Shown in pieces: positions 1 through 8,636 of a stretch of 63,209 nucleotides of DNA (the stretch's first letter is position 1; the number at the start of each line of letters is the position of its first letter). The translations under genes were made by a program, and so were the position numbers. Source of the stretch: a virus; the IMG/VR virus record IMGVR_UViG_3300035670_011686, positions 1 to 63,209 of that record, one strand, 5' to 3'. The notes beneath the pieces were generated by a model that had not been told where the DNA came from, ran no database searches, and saw only the letters and a program-made list of their open reading frames with translations.

Positions 1-352
1 TAGTATCTCCTCTCTTTTGCGTAGTATCTAAGTTGTTTACAGTATTAGGTGTTTCATTATTCATGTTATTGTGAATACTATTAGTATCCTCAGTGTCTAA
101 TTTTGGTTTTTCAGTTTCAGTTTTCCCTTTTTTTTCTACTTTGGGACTATTCAACTCAACAAATGATTTAGGTGTTGCTGTTTCTAACACCATAGGATTT
201 ATTACCACATTTGATTGAACCTTAGGTTTATTCTCTTTTGGTATAAGGTCAACAATATTTGAGAGATTGGAAATAAATAATCCACCAAAAAGTAACAGGG
301 AAATCAAGACGGCAAGTCCTGTATAGTAGAGAGTATAGAATGGGTGTTTCAT
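1..352 (-). CDS. Membrane-anchored protein, C-terminus cut by window edge
   Basis: This gene starts at an ATG at 352 and runs off the left edge. The visible 117 residues begin with about 12 residues and then one hydrophobic segment (residues about 13-33, including the run LAVLISLLLFGGLF). A polar, Lys/Glu/Thr/Asn-rich region of low complexity follows. That is the plan of a single-pass membrane protein with a flexible soluble tail. The start overlaps the stop of the gene upstream in an ATGA junction, which supports the start and suggests translational coupling. I recognise no family. Function is unknown; a role at the host envelope is only a guess from the membrane anchor. Confidence 0.6.
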   Translation of the reverse strand, partial: MKHPFYTLYYTGLAVLISLLLFGGLFISNLSNIVDLIPKENKPKVQSNVVINPMVLETATPKSFVELNSPKVEKKGKTETEKPKLDTEDTNSIHNNMNNETPNTVNNLDTTQKRGDT

Positions 353-756
353 TTTTCTGAAATAATTTTTTGTAGTGAAGTTTTGATATTTTTTGTGATT
401 TGTTTTTCAAAATCCTCCCTCCGTTTTTCAACTTCATTGTCAAACAATTTGATTAATTGATTCCATGACCTGTCATTCATCAGTACATCATATGCATACA
501 CATGGTTAATAATTTTTACACGATGGGATTCTAAAATAATAAAAATTTGACTGTTTTCACTTCTAATGTATCTTTTACTTGTAATCGGAGTTAGTAACAT
601 TATTGAATCAGGTTCGTAAATAAATTTTTTACAAACTGCAATGCAGTCCCGTTCATAAATTGACCTTTCCTGTTCGGTGTTTAAATACCGAAATAATTTC
701 AAAGCCAGTTTTTGAATGAAACGACGAAATGTGTGGTTTAGATTTTTCATTACCAT
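349..756 (-). CDS. Hypothetical basic protein
   Basis: The protein is about 135 residues, rich in Lys, Arg and Ile, with predicted helices at both ends and a Lys/Glu-rich C-terminal helix (residues about 105-133). I chose the ATG at 756; a second ATG lies at 750, and a longer version would need a TTG at 771. Its stop overlaps the start of the membrane protein at 352 (ATGA), so the two are probably made together. There is no membrane segment and no motif that I recognise. Confidence 0.6.
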   Translation of the reverse strand: MVMKNLNHTFRRFIQKLALKLFRYLNTEQERSIYERDCIAVCKKFIYEPDSIMLLTPITSKRYIRSENSQIFIILESHRVKIINHVYAYDVLMNDRSWNQLIKLFDNEVEKRREDFEKQITKNIKTSLQKIISEK

Positions 757-792
757 TATCTTTGACGACAAAGGTAAATCAAACTTTTCAAA

Positions 793-1275
793 TTAACAAT
801 AGGTCCCCGAACATCTTTTTTTTCCGTCAAGACCTGGTTTTTTTCCTTTACAAACTTGTACCGCGTAACCATTGGCATATGCAGAGGGGTATACATCATA
901 TTTAGCCTTAGCCGCCGCTTTACCCCTAGCACATAATTTTGTTCCTGTCTTTTTTTTACCTTCCAAGACAGTGACATCATCCACCATTATCATTTCATCA
1001 TCATCCATCCCTTGAGTTTCACCCATTAAGAAATCAAACACTTGGTCAAGGTTTTCTTTTGCAACGGTAATATGGTCATCTGCCCAATCGTGACCATTCT
1101 CCAAAATTGAGTGTATTACATCCGAATCAAGTTCTAATAACCTCTCAGCTTGTCTTTTTAGTTGCTCTAAGTTGCTGAAAAACATGTAACGGTTATGTTC
1201 ATGTTCCGCTTCTTTTAAAGCTCTTAGAACCAAGTTTTTAATATCTGTTTCGGTTAGTCTGATAATTTTTTTCAT
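793..1275 (-). CDS. Putative virion protein with N-terminal RLTE helix and Cys-rich tail
   Basis: This 160-residue protein begins with an amphipathic peptide (KKIIRLTETDIKNLVLRAL) of a type I know from many proteins of large environmental T4-like phages. An acidic central region follows (Asp/Glu-rich, residues about 75-105). The C-terminus is basic, with a YPSAYANGYAVQVC motif (residues about 130-143) and two further Cys in the last seven residues. Similar S-A-Y-A-x-G segments occur in small phage proteins of unknown function. It overlaps the next gene upstream by 4 bases and lies in a structural operon, which suggests a virion or head-core role. The N-terminal peptide could be a capsid-targeting propeptide (see findings). 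Confidence 0.6.
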   Translation of the reverse strand: MKKIIRLTETDIKNLVLRALKEAEHEHNRYMFFSNLEQLKRQAERLLELDSDVIHSILENGHDWADDHITVAKENLDQVFDFLMGETQGMDDDEMIMVDDVTVLEGKKKTGTKLCARGKAAAKAKYDVYPSAYANGYAVQVCKGKKPGLDGKKRCSGTYC

Positions 1276-2786
1276 TTCTTGTTAACAATTTGGAATTGAA
1301 TCGTGTCCTTATAAATATCTTTTTCACCACTAGTGTTAACACGGATGTCAACAAAATATTCATTCGGTATCTTATCTCTCATATCAAATATGAAATAATA
1401 TTCGTTTGGAGTACGGTTTACAGGAGTCCAATTCTGTACTTGAACCTCAGTTGTCCCCTCTCTAACATAAACTCTATAGTAGATGTCAATGTTCTCCAGT
1501 TGATGTTGAGAAGTCCATTGTTTCTTAGCCACGACCCCAATCTTTCGAATTTCGGTGTTGAGAATTTTTTCATTTTGTAAAATACCGTAGAAACTGAATC
1601 CATATTTACTTGGTTCTTGTGAGTTACTACCTATTTGAATTCCCGCACTGTAGGCTTGAAGAACAAACTGATTTGTCACATTAGGTAACGATTGTCCATT
1701 GATTGTAAGACCTGTCCAAACATCGTAAAATAGACACGGGGTTGGTTGATTCACAAATATATTCGGAACGGTTACCTCATATACACCCTTTGTTACCTGA
1801 CAAGTAGTAAGTCCACTACCCCCCTGTACAATGTCCCCGTTTTGGTTTTCTATATTTACACCAGGTAAATTGTCTAAATTGGCAAAGTCACCATTTTGGT
1901 AGACATATAAGTATAGTTTGTTTGTTTGGTTTTTTAGGAAAAGGTTTCTGTCGTCTTTAACCAAGTCATCGTAATTGGTGAGAAGGTATGGTTGATAAAA
2001 TGTTTGTGTGTATTTTCCGAAGAATCCAACAGAGTATGATTCTGTTAAACCTGTAATGTTTTCAATATCGGGTTTGTAGGCAATACCCCATCCTGTTACT
2101 CCTGTGATTGAACCGTCTAAAATTCCGTTTATCTCATCGGTCATATCAAATTGGATATCTTCGTTACCCAATTCGAATCTTTGTTCGTCAACTATTGTAA
2201 TTGATGAGTAGTTAAGTCCTGTAAGACTTGTTAGGGAGTTTTTATTATTATAGATTCCTGGTTCGGACCAATTTGTTACGGTGGTTGTTTGGTACCAGTT
2301 AGATGGTCTTAAAGAAAAACTTTTATTGTTTAGTTGTTCTAATGATGATTGCATTCCCGCAAGTCCATTTTGGGTAGTTCCAAAATTATTATAATCGTAC
2401 CCAACACCTTCGTCCCATATTTGTGGTGAACCTGTGTCCCCTGAAAATTTCGGTATCCTAAAAAGTATTAAATCAAATGATGTGGCTCTTTTTCTCCCGT
2501 CACTCATATTAGTGTTAAGGAGTTCATCGTCGAACGATGATGTATTTGTCATCATAAGGGTATGTGTCATTCCTGTGGTACAACCTGTGGAAATAACTTT
2601 ATCGGCAATCATTTCTTCAAGACCCTCTAAGTCCAAATCAAATATAAAACGGGTGAATCCAAAATTGGGGACTACAAGGTCACTACTACCAAAATTGAGT
2701 TGTACCACGGGATTTCTCGCGGTGTTGGTGTAAAGGTTTGATAATAAAGTATTGTTTCTATTAAAATACGACCGATAAATTGACAT
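1272..2786 (-). CDS. Virion structural protein, probably tail/baseplate
   Basis: This 504-residue protein is rich in Asn, Thr, Ser, Gly and aromatic residues, with strand-like alternation through most of its length. It has no catalytic motif and no membrane segment. That composition is typical of beta-rich phage tail or baseplate components. It lies immediately downstream of the gp5-type hub gene and has its own TATTTATA element 13 bases before the ATG. I cannot place it in a named family. A baseplate wedge or fibre-attachment subunit is a reasonable guess from position alone. Confidence 0.65.
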   Translation of the reverse strand: MSIYRSYFNRNNTLLSNLYTNTARNPVVQLNFGSSDLVVPNFGFTRFIFDLDLEGLEEMIADKVISTGCTTGMTHTLMMTNTSSFDDELLNTNMSDGRKRATSFDLILFRIPKFSGDTGSPQIWDEGVGYDYNNFGTTQNGLAGMQSSLEQLNNKSFSLRPSNWYQTTTVTNWSEPGIYNNKNSLTSLTGLNYSSITIVDEQRFELGNEDIQFDMTDEINGILDGSITGVTGWGIAYKPDIENITGLTESYSVGFFGKYTQTFYQPYLLTNYDDLVKDDRNLFLKNQTNKLYLYVYQNGDFANLDNLPGVNIENQNGDIVQGGSGLTTCQVTKGVYEVTVPNIFVNQPTPCLFYDVWTGLTINGQSLPNVTNQFVLQAYSAGIQIGSNSQEPSKYGFSFYGILQNEKILNTEIRKIGVVAKKQWTSQHQLENIDIYYRVYVREGTTEVQVQNWTPVNRTPNEYYFIFDMRDKIPNEYFVDIRVNTSGEKDIYKDTIQFQIVNKK

Positions 2787-2799
2787 TATACTTTTTCTT

Positions 2800-2808
2800 T
2801 ATAAATAT
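2800..2808 (-). promoter_or_regulatory. Late-promoter-like motif ATATTTATA
   Basis: It lies 13 bases before the ATG of the 504-residue virion gene at 2786, just after the stop of the hub gene. Confidence 0.6.
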
Positions 2809-4307
2809 CAATTCAAACGAATATATTGATTCAAAACTTTATTATATGCGTCATTGAGTTCTTTGATGAGATTATCAACACTAGAACCATCCTCTGTTAC
2901 TGAAATGGGGGGTTCTCCTGGGAATCCGTGGGTGTGAGAAACTAAAAACCTAACAATTACATTGAGGAGTTGAAGTAATTCTTCACCCCTTACCATACTT
3001 GAGGTATTTGGTTCAATTTCTAACGAAAACTTTTGTTCGTCAATTCCATATAGACTATTATCAAAATTGATTTTACTTTTACCAGGTATTTGAGAAAGTT
3101 GTGAGAGAAGATAGACGTGTTGTGCCCCAAATGCATTATAGGTTTCAGGTAGTGCGTTTGTCTCGATTTTTCTGAAACTCTTAGGAGTGATTTTAATTGG
3201 GTCACCAACTCTTCCTTGTTGGAATATAAGTCCATAACCCCCAATTTTATCGGTAGGTATAAGTTTAACTTTCGAAAATACCGTTGTCAGATTTTGTTTA
3301 ACCACATTTTGAGATGTGGTTTTCATTTGGTTATAGAAATTATTTGATGGTCTGAAATACATCGGAAATTTCTCATCCAACACGTTGAATAACACAACTC
3401 CTGTTTGAGTTTTAAGTTTACTATTACAATCACTAATAAATTGATTAATGAAAGCAATAGAATTGTCCAAACTCAAGAAACTGAAACTCTGAGATGCTTT
3501 GATAAACTTATACTGTTCTATATCGGAATCTACTTTAAGATTTTGTGAGGTTGTTGCAGTGTTAGGTAAGAGTTTGTATAGTCGTACAGTACCGTTGAAT
3601 AGGTTAAATGAATTTTCAGGATTATTAATATCGTATTCTATAAGGAAATTTACCTGAAGGTTTTGTATCCCTATGTCGGCTTGTCTTACAGTATCACCAA
3701 TTGTTGTTTTGTTTTGGAATTTACTAAGTTGAATAAACGCCCTGTTCTTATTTCCTTTGGGGTCTCTATTAGCTACGAGTTCACCTGAATATTTTCCAGC
3801 TCTAATAAGGGTAGTGTGTTCTTTAAAAATGATATCAGTACTACCCCTACCTAATACCGCAACATCACCTGGGTCAGGAAAAACACCATCAGGGTCAGGA
3901 TTTTTGTAAGTTCCATCAGGATTTCTTAAATTTTCTGCCCCAATAATTTGTACCCCAGTAATATCTGTATATTTTTGGGATTCGTTGAAGTTTTCTTGTA
4001 CAATATTTTGGATTCTATTAAAAGGTCCTTGAATGTAGTACGCATTTAAAAACTGAGAGGTCTCCGGCTCGTGGTAGTAAACTTGAATAAGTTCGTCTAC
4101 TTTAGGTACAGTCCATACATAAAGTGGTAAAAGAGAATTGAAAACAAAGGGGTCTTTTGCAGTCCAATAATCTTTCGGACCGAATCCTTCATAACTTTTT
4201 CCTATCGCAGTATTGTCATCTGTGAGCAAATTTGCCCTAATACGACCCAAGTTTAGAGGGTCTTGATTATCGATAACAACGGCATAAAACCAAATTCTAC
4301 TCGCCAT
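2808..4307 (-). CDS. Baseplate hub / spike base protein, gp5-like OB fold without lysozyme
   Basis: The first 60 or so residues match the OB-fold start of phage gp5/VgrG hub proteins: an aromatic-rich strand, then VVIDNQDPLNLGRIRANL. The C-terminal part carries the HTHG-type segment (residues about 450-460) common near the end of baseplate-V and hub proteins. At 499 residues it is close to T4 gp5 (575), but I see no T4-lysozyme catalytic segment in the middle. This hub therefore appears to lack built-in peptidoglycan hydrolase activity. It is flanked by other tail genes. The hub assignment is fairly safe; the absence of any other hydrolase fold is judged by eye only. Confidence 0.7.
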   Translation of the reverse strand: MASRIWFYAVVIDNQDPLNLGRIRANLLTDDNTAIGKSYEGFGPKDYWTAKDPFVFNSLLPLYVWTVPKVDELIQVYYHEPETSQFLNAYYIQGPFNRIQNIVQENFNESQKYTDITGVQIIGAENLRNPDGTYKNPDPDGVFPDPGDVAVLGRGSTDIIFKEHTTLIRAGKYSGELVANRDPKGNKNRAFIQLSKFQNKTTIGDTVRQADIGIQNLQVNFLIEYDINNPENSFNLFNGTVRLYKLLPNTATTSQNLKVDSDIEQYKFIKASQSFSFLSLDNSIAFINQFISDCNSKLKTQTGVVLFNVLDEKFPMYFRPSNNFYNQMKTTSQNVVKQNLTTVFSKVKLIPTDKIGGYGLIFQQGRVGDPIKITPKSFRKIETNALPETYNAFGAQHVYLLSQLSQIPGKSKINFDNSLYGIDEQKFSLEIEPNTSSMVRGEELLQLLNVIVRFLVSHTHGFPGEPPISVTEDGSSVDNLIKELNDAYNKVLNQYIRLN

Positions 4308-4506
4308 TTCTTTGTTGGTATTCCTTTAACAATGTGTTATACAATTCTTCAATCTTGTCTAAGTAAAAACTTAAACCTAGAATATTGTTTTTTGTTACTT
4401 CAAATTCGTTGGCTAATTGGTCCATTGATTGTTCCAATTTTGAGTTGGGAACATTTTTTGAGTCTTTTGCAACCTCTACTAAAATTTTAAATTCTTCTTG
4501 TGTCAT
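4297..4506 (-). CDS. Small helical protein between baseplate genes
   Basis: I take the ATG at 4506, which gives 69 residues starting MTQEEFKIL; a longer form would need a TTG at 4524. The start lies one base past the stop of the upstream 718-residue gene. The end overlaps the gp5-like gene by 11 bases, so the three are tightly coupled. The sequence is charged and almost entirely helical, with a C-terminal coiled-coil-like stretch (LDKIEELYNTLLKEYQQRN). It could be a small chaperone or linker for its baseplate neighbours, but no family is recognised. Confidence 0.55.
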   Translation of the reverse strand: MTQEEFKILVEVAKDSKNVPNSKLEQSMDQLANEFEVTKNNILGLSFYLDKIEELYNTLLKEYQQRNGE

Positions 4507-4507
4507 A

Positions 4508-6664
4508 TCAAAATCCTTTAGCAAATATTTTAACTATCCCTCCCGTTAGTGGTGGTACAAACGCACCCCCACTTACTTTACCATTTTGAATAAATTCGTC
4601 ATATCCCCCCTTTTGTATTGCCGTTGTAAATCTTATTATTCTGTTTGGTGAACCATCAGGTAATGGTCCCACTTTCAAACCATAAGCCTCCATGTATTCG
4701 ATGGTGTTTAAGACACCTCTTTCAGGACTTATACCTGGTAAAAAATCTGATAACGCCAAAAGGGACAATCCAATACCTGATGGTGGAGTTCGTGGTGTTC
4801 CTCTAAGAAGTGAGAGAAGCCTTTGAATCTGTTGAATCAAAGACTTACATTCTCTGTAATTGAGAAACCCTTGTATCAAAGGTTGGGCATAGTCCAATAT
4901 CGCATTAATTGCTTTAAGTCTTGCATCTTTACTTGTACGAGCAATATCTCTCAAAATTTCTCTAAGAAGTCTTAAAAGATTTTTCTTTAACATATTGAAA
5001 AGAAGCTCCAAAAATCTATTCATAATCCTACCGACAACATTGAAAACAAATTTTTTGTATTGTCGGACAAAATCTACACCATTATTAACTTGTGATGCAA
5101 TTAAATTATTGATTGTATTTGCCGAATTAATTAGGGTATTTGCTGAAGTGATTATTGTATTCGCTGAGGTGATAAGGGTATTAGCAAAACCAACAACTTG
5201 GTTATTAAGATATTCTTTGAATATAAAAATTGGTAACAACACTTTCGGGGTAAAAAGTGAGGATAAAAGTGCTAATATTATTTTTTTGAACAAACTTTGA
5301 TTGAATGGGTTTGTGACATCAAATGATACCCCCCCGAATCCCGTTTGATTGAATTCCTGTGTGATTGAGTCCAATATTCTATCAATTTCGGCAACTTGTT
5401 GTTCAACTGAAAGATTGTCTATATTATCTGCAAGATTTTGTGCTTCTTGTAATAAAACACTATTATTTACAGGAAGTTTAACTGTATCACAATCTATGAA
5501 TTCAATTACTCCTTGTTTTTGATTGACTGAGGCGGTGTTGATGTCATTTAACTCGACTTCTGTAAATGTAAAAAATTCATCATCATCAATATCTAATTCA
5601 GAAAGTTTGGCAACACCCGACACATCTATTTCACTTTGACCAGGTTCACATCTCCCAATAATTCGATTAAGAATTGTAACAAATCTGTTTTGATTTTCAA
5701 TTTGTTGAATTGATAATGACTGTGAAAGAGTACCTGATACTAAATTCAAAAGGTTACCCAAAAAAACTTTTGAGTTATAGATTTCTATTGATTGATAGTA
5801 ATCCCCCAAAGCATCAACAACAGTATTTGCTGATGATATCAATTGACTTATAGTGCCACCCGTAGTTGGTGGTGGACTAGGTTCCCTATCTAAGAGAAAT
5901 ACACGGAAATAATCGCCAGATGCTCCCACCCCGTTTTGTGTGGTGTACTCAATATCAAAAATTCCTTGTCTACTTCTTCCATTATATGGTACTGAAAACT
6001 CATCGCGGAAGGTTGAATTTTGTTGTTGAATTCTTTCATTTAACTCAAAATTCATTGGGAATGGTTGTCTCCCCGCATAGTTGTTGTACACCGATAGAGA
6101 AGTTATACCTGTGGTTTCATAGTATAACTTTCCTATTTGAGTTTGTGGTTTTATTTTTAAAGAGCTGTTGAAATCAACCTCACTAACCTTAACATAAATT
6201 CCATCCTGTTGAGGGAGAAGTGAAAATGACGATATATTTTGGAGTTGTGATGTTGGGTAGCCCTGATAGGTTTGTTGTTGAGCACAGTTCAAAACTCTGA
6301 AAGCTTCTTCTGAAATAATCTTTCTTATTTCATCCTTCATTTTAAAGACTAATCCCAAAAGTTCTTGTCTAATGAGACTATTGGTGCTTGAAAACGTCGA
6401 ACCCGAAGTGCTTTGATTGATTAATGAAATTAGTTTATCAAAACTTGATTCTTGATTTCTTTTGTTTCTTGACTGATTTGCTTCAACAGATGACTTTTGT
6501 CCCGCTAATATTTCTAGTGAACGGGCTAAACTGTCACCACGAGTTTTATCACTTTCAATCTGACCTTGTCGTGCTTCATTGTATGCTTGTAGAGCAGAAA
6601 TTCTTGATGAGATACTTTCGAACCCACTTGAGATGTCTATAGATTGATTATTAAATATTGGCAT
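4508..6664 (-). CDS. Large virion protein with central hydrophobic segment and heptad repeats
   Basis: This 718-residue protein has a helical, Ser/Gln-rich N-terminus (residues 1-100) and a beta-rich region at about 150-270. At about 465-488 there is a hydrophobic stretch with ALLSSLFTPKVLLPIFIF. Directly after it come four near-perfect heptad repeats of the form NTLITSA (residues about 488-518), then a helical, Leu/Arg-rich segment to about 600. The C-terminal 100 residues are Gly/Pro-rich. It sits between the gp5-like hub operon and small tail genes and is probably a baseplate or tail-tip component. I know no named homologue. The hydrophobic segment next to a coiled coil could act at the host membrane, but that is inference. 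Confidence 0.65.
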   Translation of the reverse strand: MPIFNNQSIDISSGFESISSRISALQAYNEARQGQIESDKTRGDSLARSLEILAGQKSSVEANQSRNKRNQESSFDKLISLINQSTSGSTFSSTNSLIRQELLGLVFKMKDEIRKIISEEAFRVLNCAQQQTYQGYPTSQLQNISSFSLLPQQDGIYVKVSEVDFNSSLKIKPQTQIGKLYYETTGITSLSVYNNYAGRQPFPMNFELNERIQQQNSTFRDEFSVPYNGRSRQGIFDIEYTTQNGVGASGDYFRVFLLDREPSPPPTTGGTISQLISSANTVVDALGDYYQSIEIYNSKVFLGNLLNLVSGTLSQSLSIQQIENQNRFVTILNRIIGRCEPGQSEIDVSGVAKLSELDIDDDEFFTFTEVELNDINTASVNQKQGVIEFIDCDTVKLPVNNSVLLQEAQNLADNIDNLSVEQQVAEIDRILDSITQEFNQTGFGGVSFDVTNPFNQSLFKKIILALLSSLFTPKVLLPIFIFKEYLNNQVVGFANTLITSANTIITSANTLINSANTINNLIASQVNNGVDFVRQYKKFVFNVVGRIMNRFLELLFNMLKKNLLRLLREILRDIARTSKDARLKAINAILDYAQPLIQGFLNYRECKSLIQQIQRLLSLLRGTPRTPPSGIGLSLLALSDFLPGISPERGVLNTIEYMEAYGLKVGPLPDGSPNRIIRFTTAIQKGGYDEFIQNGKVSGGAFVPPLTGGIVKIFAKGF
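5110..5195 (-). repeat. 21-bp tandem repeat encoding heptads
   Basis: About four imperfect copies of a 21-base unit encode the successive heptads NTLITSA, NTIITSA, NTLINSA and NTINNLI. Third-position differences between copies show that the protein repeat is conserved more than the DNA. Confidence 0.7.
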
Positions 6665-6669
6665 AGATA

Positions 6670-7035
6670 TTACATTCGATATGTTGGTTCGTCCGAAACA
6701 TCAGAATCTTTTTCCAAAAGTTTTTCAAACAAATCATCATCCATATCTGAAAGTGTAAACGATTCCTCTTGATTGGTAGTTTTTTCCCAAATCGAACTTT
6801 GTAGTCGAGATAAACTAATTTTTTTCTCAACACAATCATTAATAATTTTTTGTTGTTTTTCTAACACAGGACCGATTTCTTTCATATCCTCGGCATCCTT
6901 CATCATAGATATCATTTTATTTTGAATCCTAATGGCAGTGTTTCTTTGTTCTACAAGTTCATTGTAGATTTCTTGCATCAAAGACAAAATTGAGTCCTTG
7001 GAAAATTTAATTTCTTTTCGTTGCGGTCTTGGCAT
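6670..7035 (-). CDS. Small helical protein in structural operon
   Basis: The ATG at 7035 gives 121 residues starting MPRPQRKEIKF. I prefer it to an upstream GTG at 7065 because a TATTTATA element ends three bases before the ATG. The sequence is helical and highly charged. A coiled-coil-like core covers residues about 15-75 and the C-terminus is acidic (DMDDDLFEKLLEKDSD). It ends 6 bases before the start of the 718-residue virion gene. It may be a baseplate chaperone or late regulatory protein; no family is recognised. Confidence 0.55.
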   Translation of the reverse strand: MPRPQRKEIKFSKDSILSLMQEIYNELVEQRNTAIRIQNKMISMMKDAEDMKEIGPVLEKQQKIINDCVEKKISLSRLQSSIWEKTTNQEESFTLSDMDDDLFEKLLEKDSDVSDEPTYRM

Positions 7036-7038
7036 ACT

Positions 7039-7047
7039 TATAAATAG
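7039..7047 (-). promoter_or_regulatory. Late-promoter-like motif CTATTTATA
   Basis: It ends 3 bases before the ATG at 7035 and shares the TATTTATA-NGTATG arrangement with the neck gene at 49509. Confidence 0.5.
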
Positions 7048-7081
7048 TATTAAGTATAATATCACACAAAAAAACGAAAAG

Positions 7082-7828
7082 TTAATATTTCATCTTAGTT
7101 TGTAGGACTGTATACAATTTTTTGAACTTTTTCATCGAATTTCTTATCTCTTTTGTTGATAGATTTGTCATCTCTCTAAGAGATAAAAGAATGATGTTTT
7201 TATTGAATTTGTTATTGTCCGTACTTGAAAAAATACTTTCGTAGTTTTCGAATAGGTCTATTAAGGCATATCCCAATTTAACTTCGTTGTCAGATAAAGA
7301 TTCAGAATTAATGAATTCTTTCAAATCACTCAAATATTTTTTGATTACGACCTCCATATCAAGTTGGTCCGAATCAATAGTATAAATCATATCAGGTCTT
7401 TGTTCCAATGAAAGTGAGATGTCTTCATATGAGACTTTTCTATTCATATCTTTTTGGTCTTTGATGATTTGACCCATCAAATAATTTTTACAAATTGTAC
7501 CGAAATAGGAATACGCCTTTTTATTTTTTGCGGGTTGAAACTTATCAACCTTCGTTATTAAAAATGAATGAGTATCTACATGGATTTCCCTGAAATCCAT
7601 ATCCTTACGATATAATTTATACCTTCGAATAATCGATGAAATCATCTTATCCAAAGGGTCTCTCAAGAATTCATTATAAATCTTATTTCTTTCCTCATAA
7701 GTTTCTGCCAAGAGGAAGGCCTTTACAGCCTCCTCCTCTCGGACATCAAAATAATTGGTGGTAGTTGCCTTTCTACCCCTCTTTTTTGATGAAACATCTT
7801 CGGTATTTGCCGTTAATGTTTCTAACAT
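7082..7828 (-). CDS. Late-transcription sigma factor, gp55-like
   Basis: This 248-residue protein carries a sigma-region-2-like block at residues about 56-130. It has paired helices (DPLDKMISSIIRRYK), an aromatic segment before a conserved turn (KAYSYFGTICKNYLMGQI) and a basic end, as in the T4 gp55 family of late sigma factors. T4 gp55 is 185 residues and lacks a true region 4. Here the last 45 residues (LSLREMTNLSTKEIRNSMKK) resemble a helix-turn-helix and may be a region-4-like extension. Gp55 directs host RNA polymerase to late promoters, and repeated TATTTAT elements in this window are good candidates for its targets. It shares one base with the glycosyltransferase gene that follows. The family call is confident to about 0.7. 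Confidence 0.7.
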   Translation of the reverse strand: MLETLTANTEDVSSKKRGRKATTTNYFDVREEEAVKAFLLAETYEERNKIYNEFLRDPLDKMISSIIRRYKLYRKDMDFREIHVDTHSFLITKVDKFQPAKNKKAYSYFGTICKNYLMGQIIKDQKDMNRKVSYEDISLSLEQRPDMIYTIDSDQLDMEVVIKKYLSDLKEFINSESLSDNEVKLGYALIDLFENYESIFSSTDNNKFNKNIILLSLREMTNLSTKEIRNSMKKFKKLYTVLQTKMKY

Positions 7829-8634
7829 TAATCATTAGTTGCTTGGAAATTTATTGTTCTATCTTCTTTAAAGAAATATTCCTTTTTTGCGGACTGAACC
7901 CAAAACTTTACTTCTTCATCCAACATTTTTTCTTGACCAAACTTGTAGTTCCAAAAAAGAGAACCTTCTCTCATGTTGGTGTGCTTATAACCAAGTTTTG
8001 GGATTGTCATAATTGATGCTGAGTTGTATGTAAGTCTTAACAAAAATTCATACACAAAAGTCAATTTGATTGACGATTTGAAACCTCCAAAGTCTTCTGT
8101 AACATCTTTACGAATTACCATACCAGAGGTTTGGAAATTCTGATAGTCTTGAAGAATATCATTAGTAAGGAAACCAACTTCTTGTGCAAAGTTTGCTGCG
8201 AATACCGCTTCATTTGTAAAACCAGCAAATGTACCTTTTTCATCCGTATCAACAACCACTGGAAGGAACGCTTGTACCATTGGATAATATTCCATGTACT
8301 TACGAACATTGTCGAACCAAATTGTTGAATATTCATCATCAAACTCGAAAAATGAAACCCATTTTGTGGTTGCGTTTTCAATACCGAAATTAATTTGAGA
8401 TGCAAAGTTAGCTTCTTTGTCCCAAACAATTTTTCTCATATTGATATCCCCAAAATCGAATCCATCAATATGATTGTTTAACTTTTCTTCAGTAGTTGCT
8501 ACAATCAAAAGTTCTTTTACAGATACCTTTTGGTTTTTGATTGATGTGATAGCCTTTTCGAAGTAATCTTCGAAATCACGGGATACCGCAGATTTAATTG
8601 GTAATACAATTGTAATGTCTAAAGGAGTGTTCAT
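7828..8634 (-). CDS. GT2-type glycosyltransferase (GT-A fold)
   Basis: At 268 residues, this protein opens with the strand typical of GT2 enzymes (DITIVLPIKSAVSRDF). An acidic metal-binding motif follows in FFEFDDEYS (residues about 95-103), at the usual DxD distance from the N-terminus. There is no membrane segment, so it is a soluble cytoplasmic enzyme. It starts the long minus-strand sugar operon and is followed by a GT-B enzyme 3 bases away. Donor and acceptor cannot be read from the sequence. Confidence 0.7.
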   Translation of the reverse strand: MNTPLDITIVLPIKSAVSRDFEDYFEKAITSIKNQKVSVKELLIVATTEEKLNNHIDGFDFGDINMRKIVWDKEANFASQINFGIENATTKWVSFFEFDDEYSTIWFDNVRKYMEYYPMVQAFLPVVVDTDEKGTFAGFTNEAVFAANFAQEVGFLTNDILQDYQNFQTSGMVIRKDVTEDFGGFKSSIKLTFVYEFLLRLTYNSASIMTIPKLGYKHTNMREGSLFWNYKFGQEKMLDEEVKFWVQSAKKEYFFKEDRTINFQATND

Positions 8635-8636
8635 AA

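Noticed and set aside
249-443. Minus-strand 64-codon frame overlapping the two leftmost genes
   Set aside because: The ATGA-coupled pair in another frame explains this stretch better, including a clear membrane segment.
2808-4307. Lysozyme domain in the gp5-like hub
   Set aside because: No catalytic Glu/Asp/Thr arrangement typical of T4-type lysozyme was seen between the OB fold and the C-terminus.
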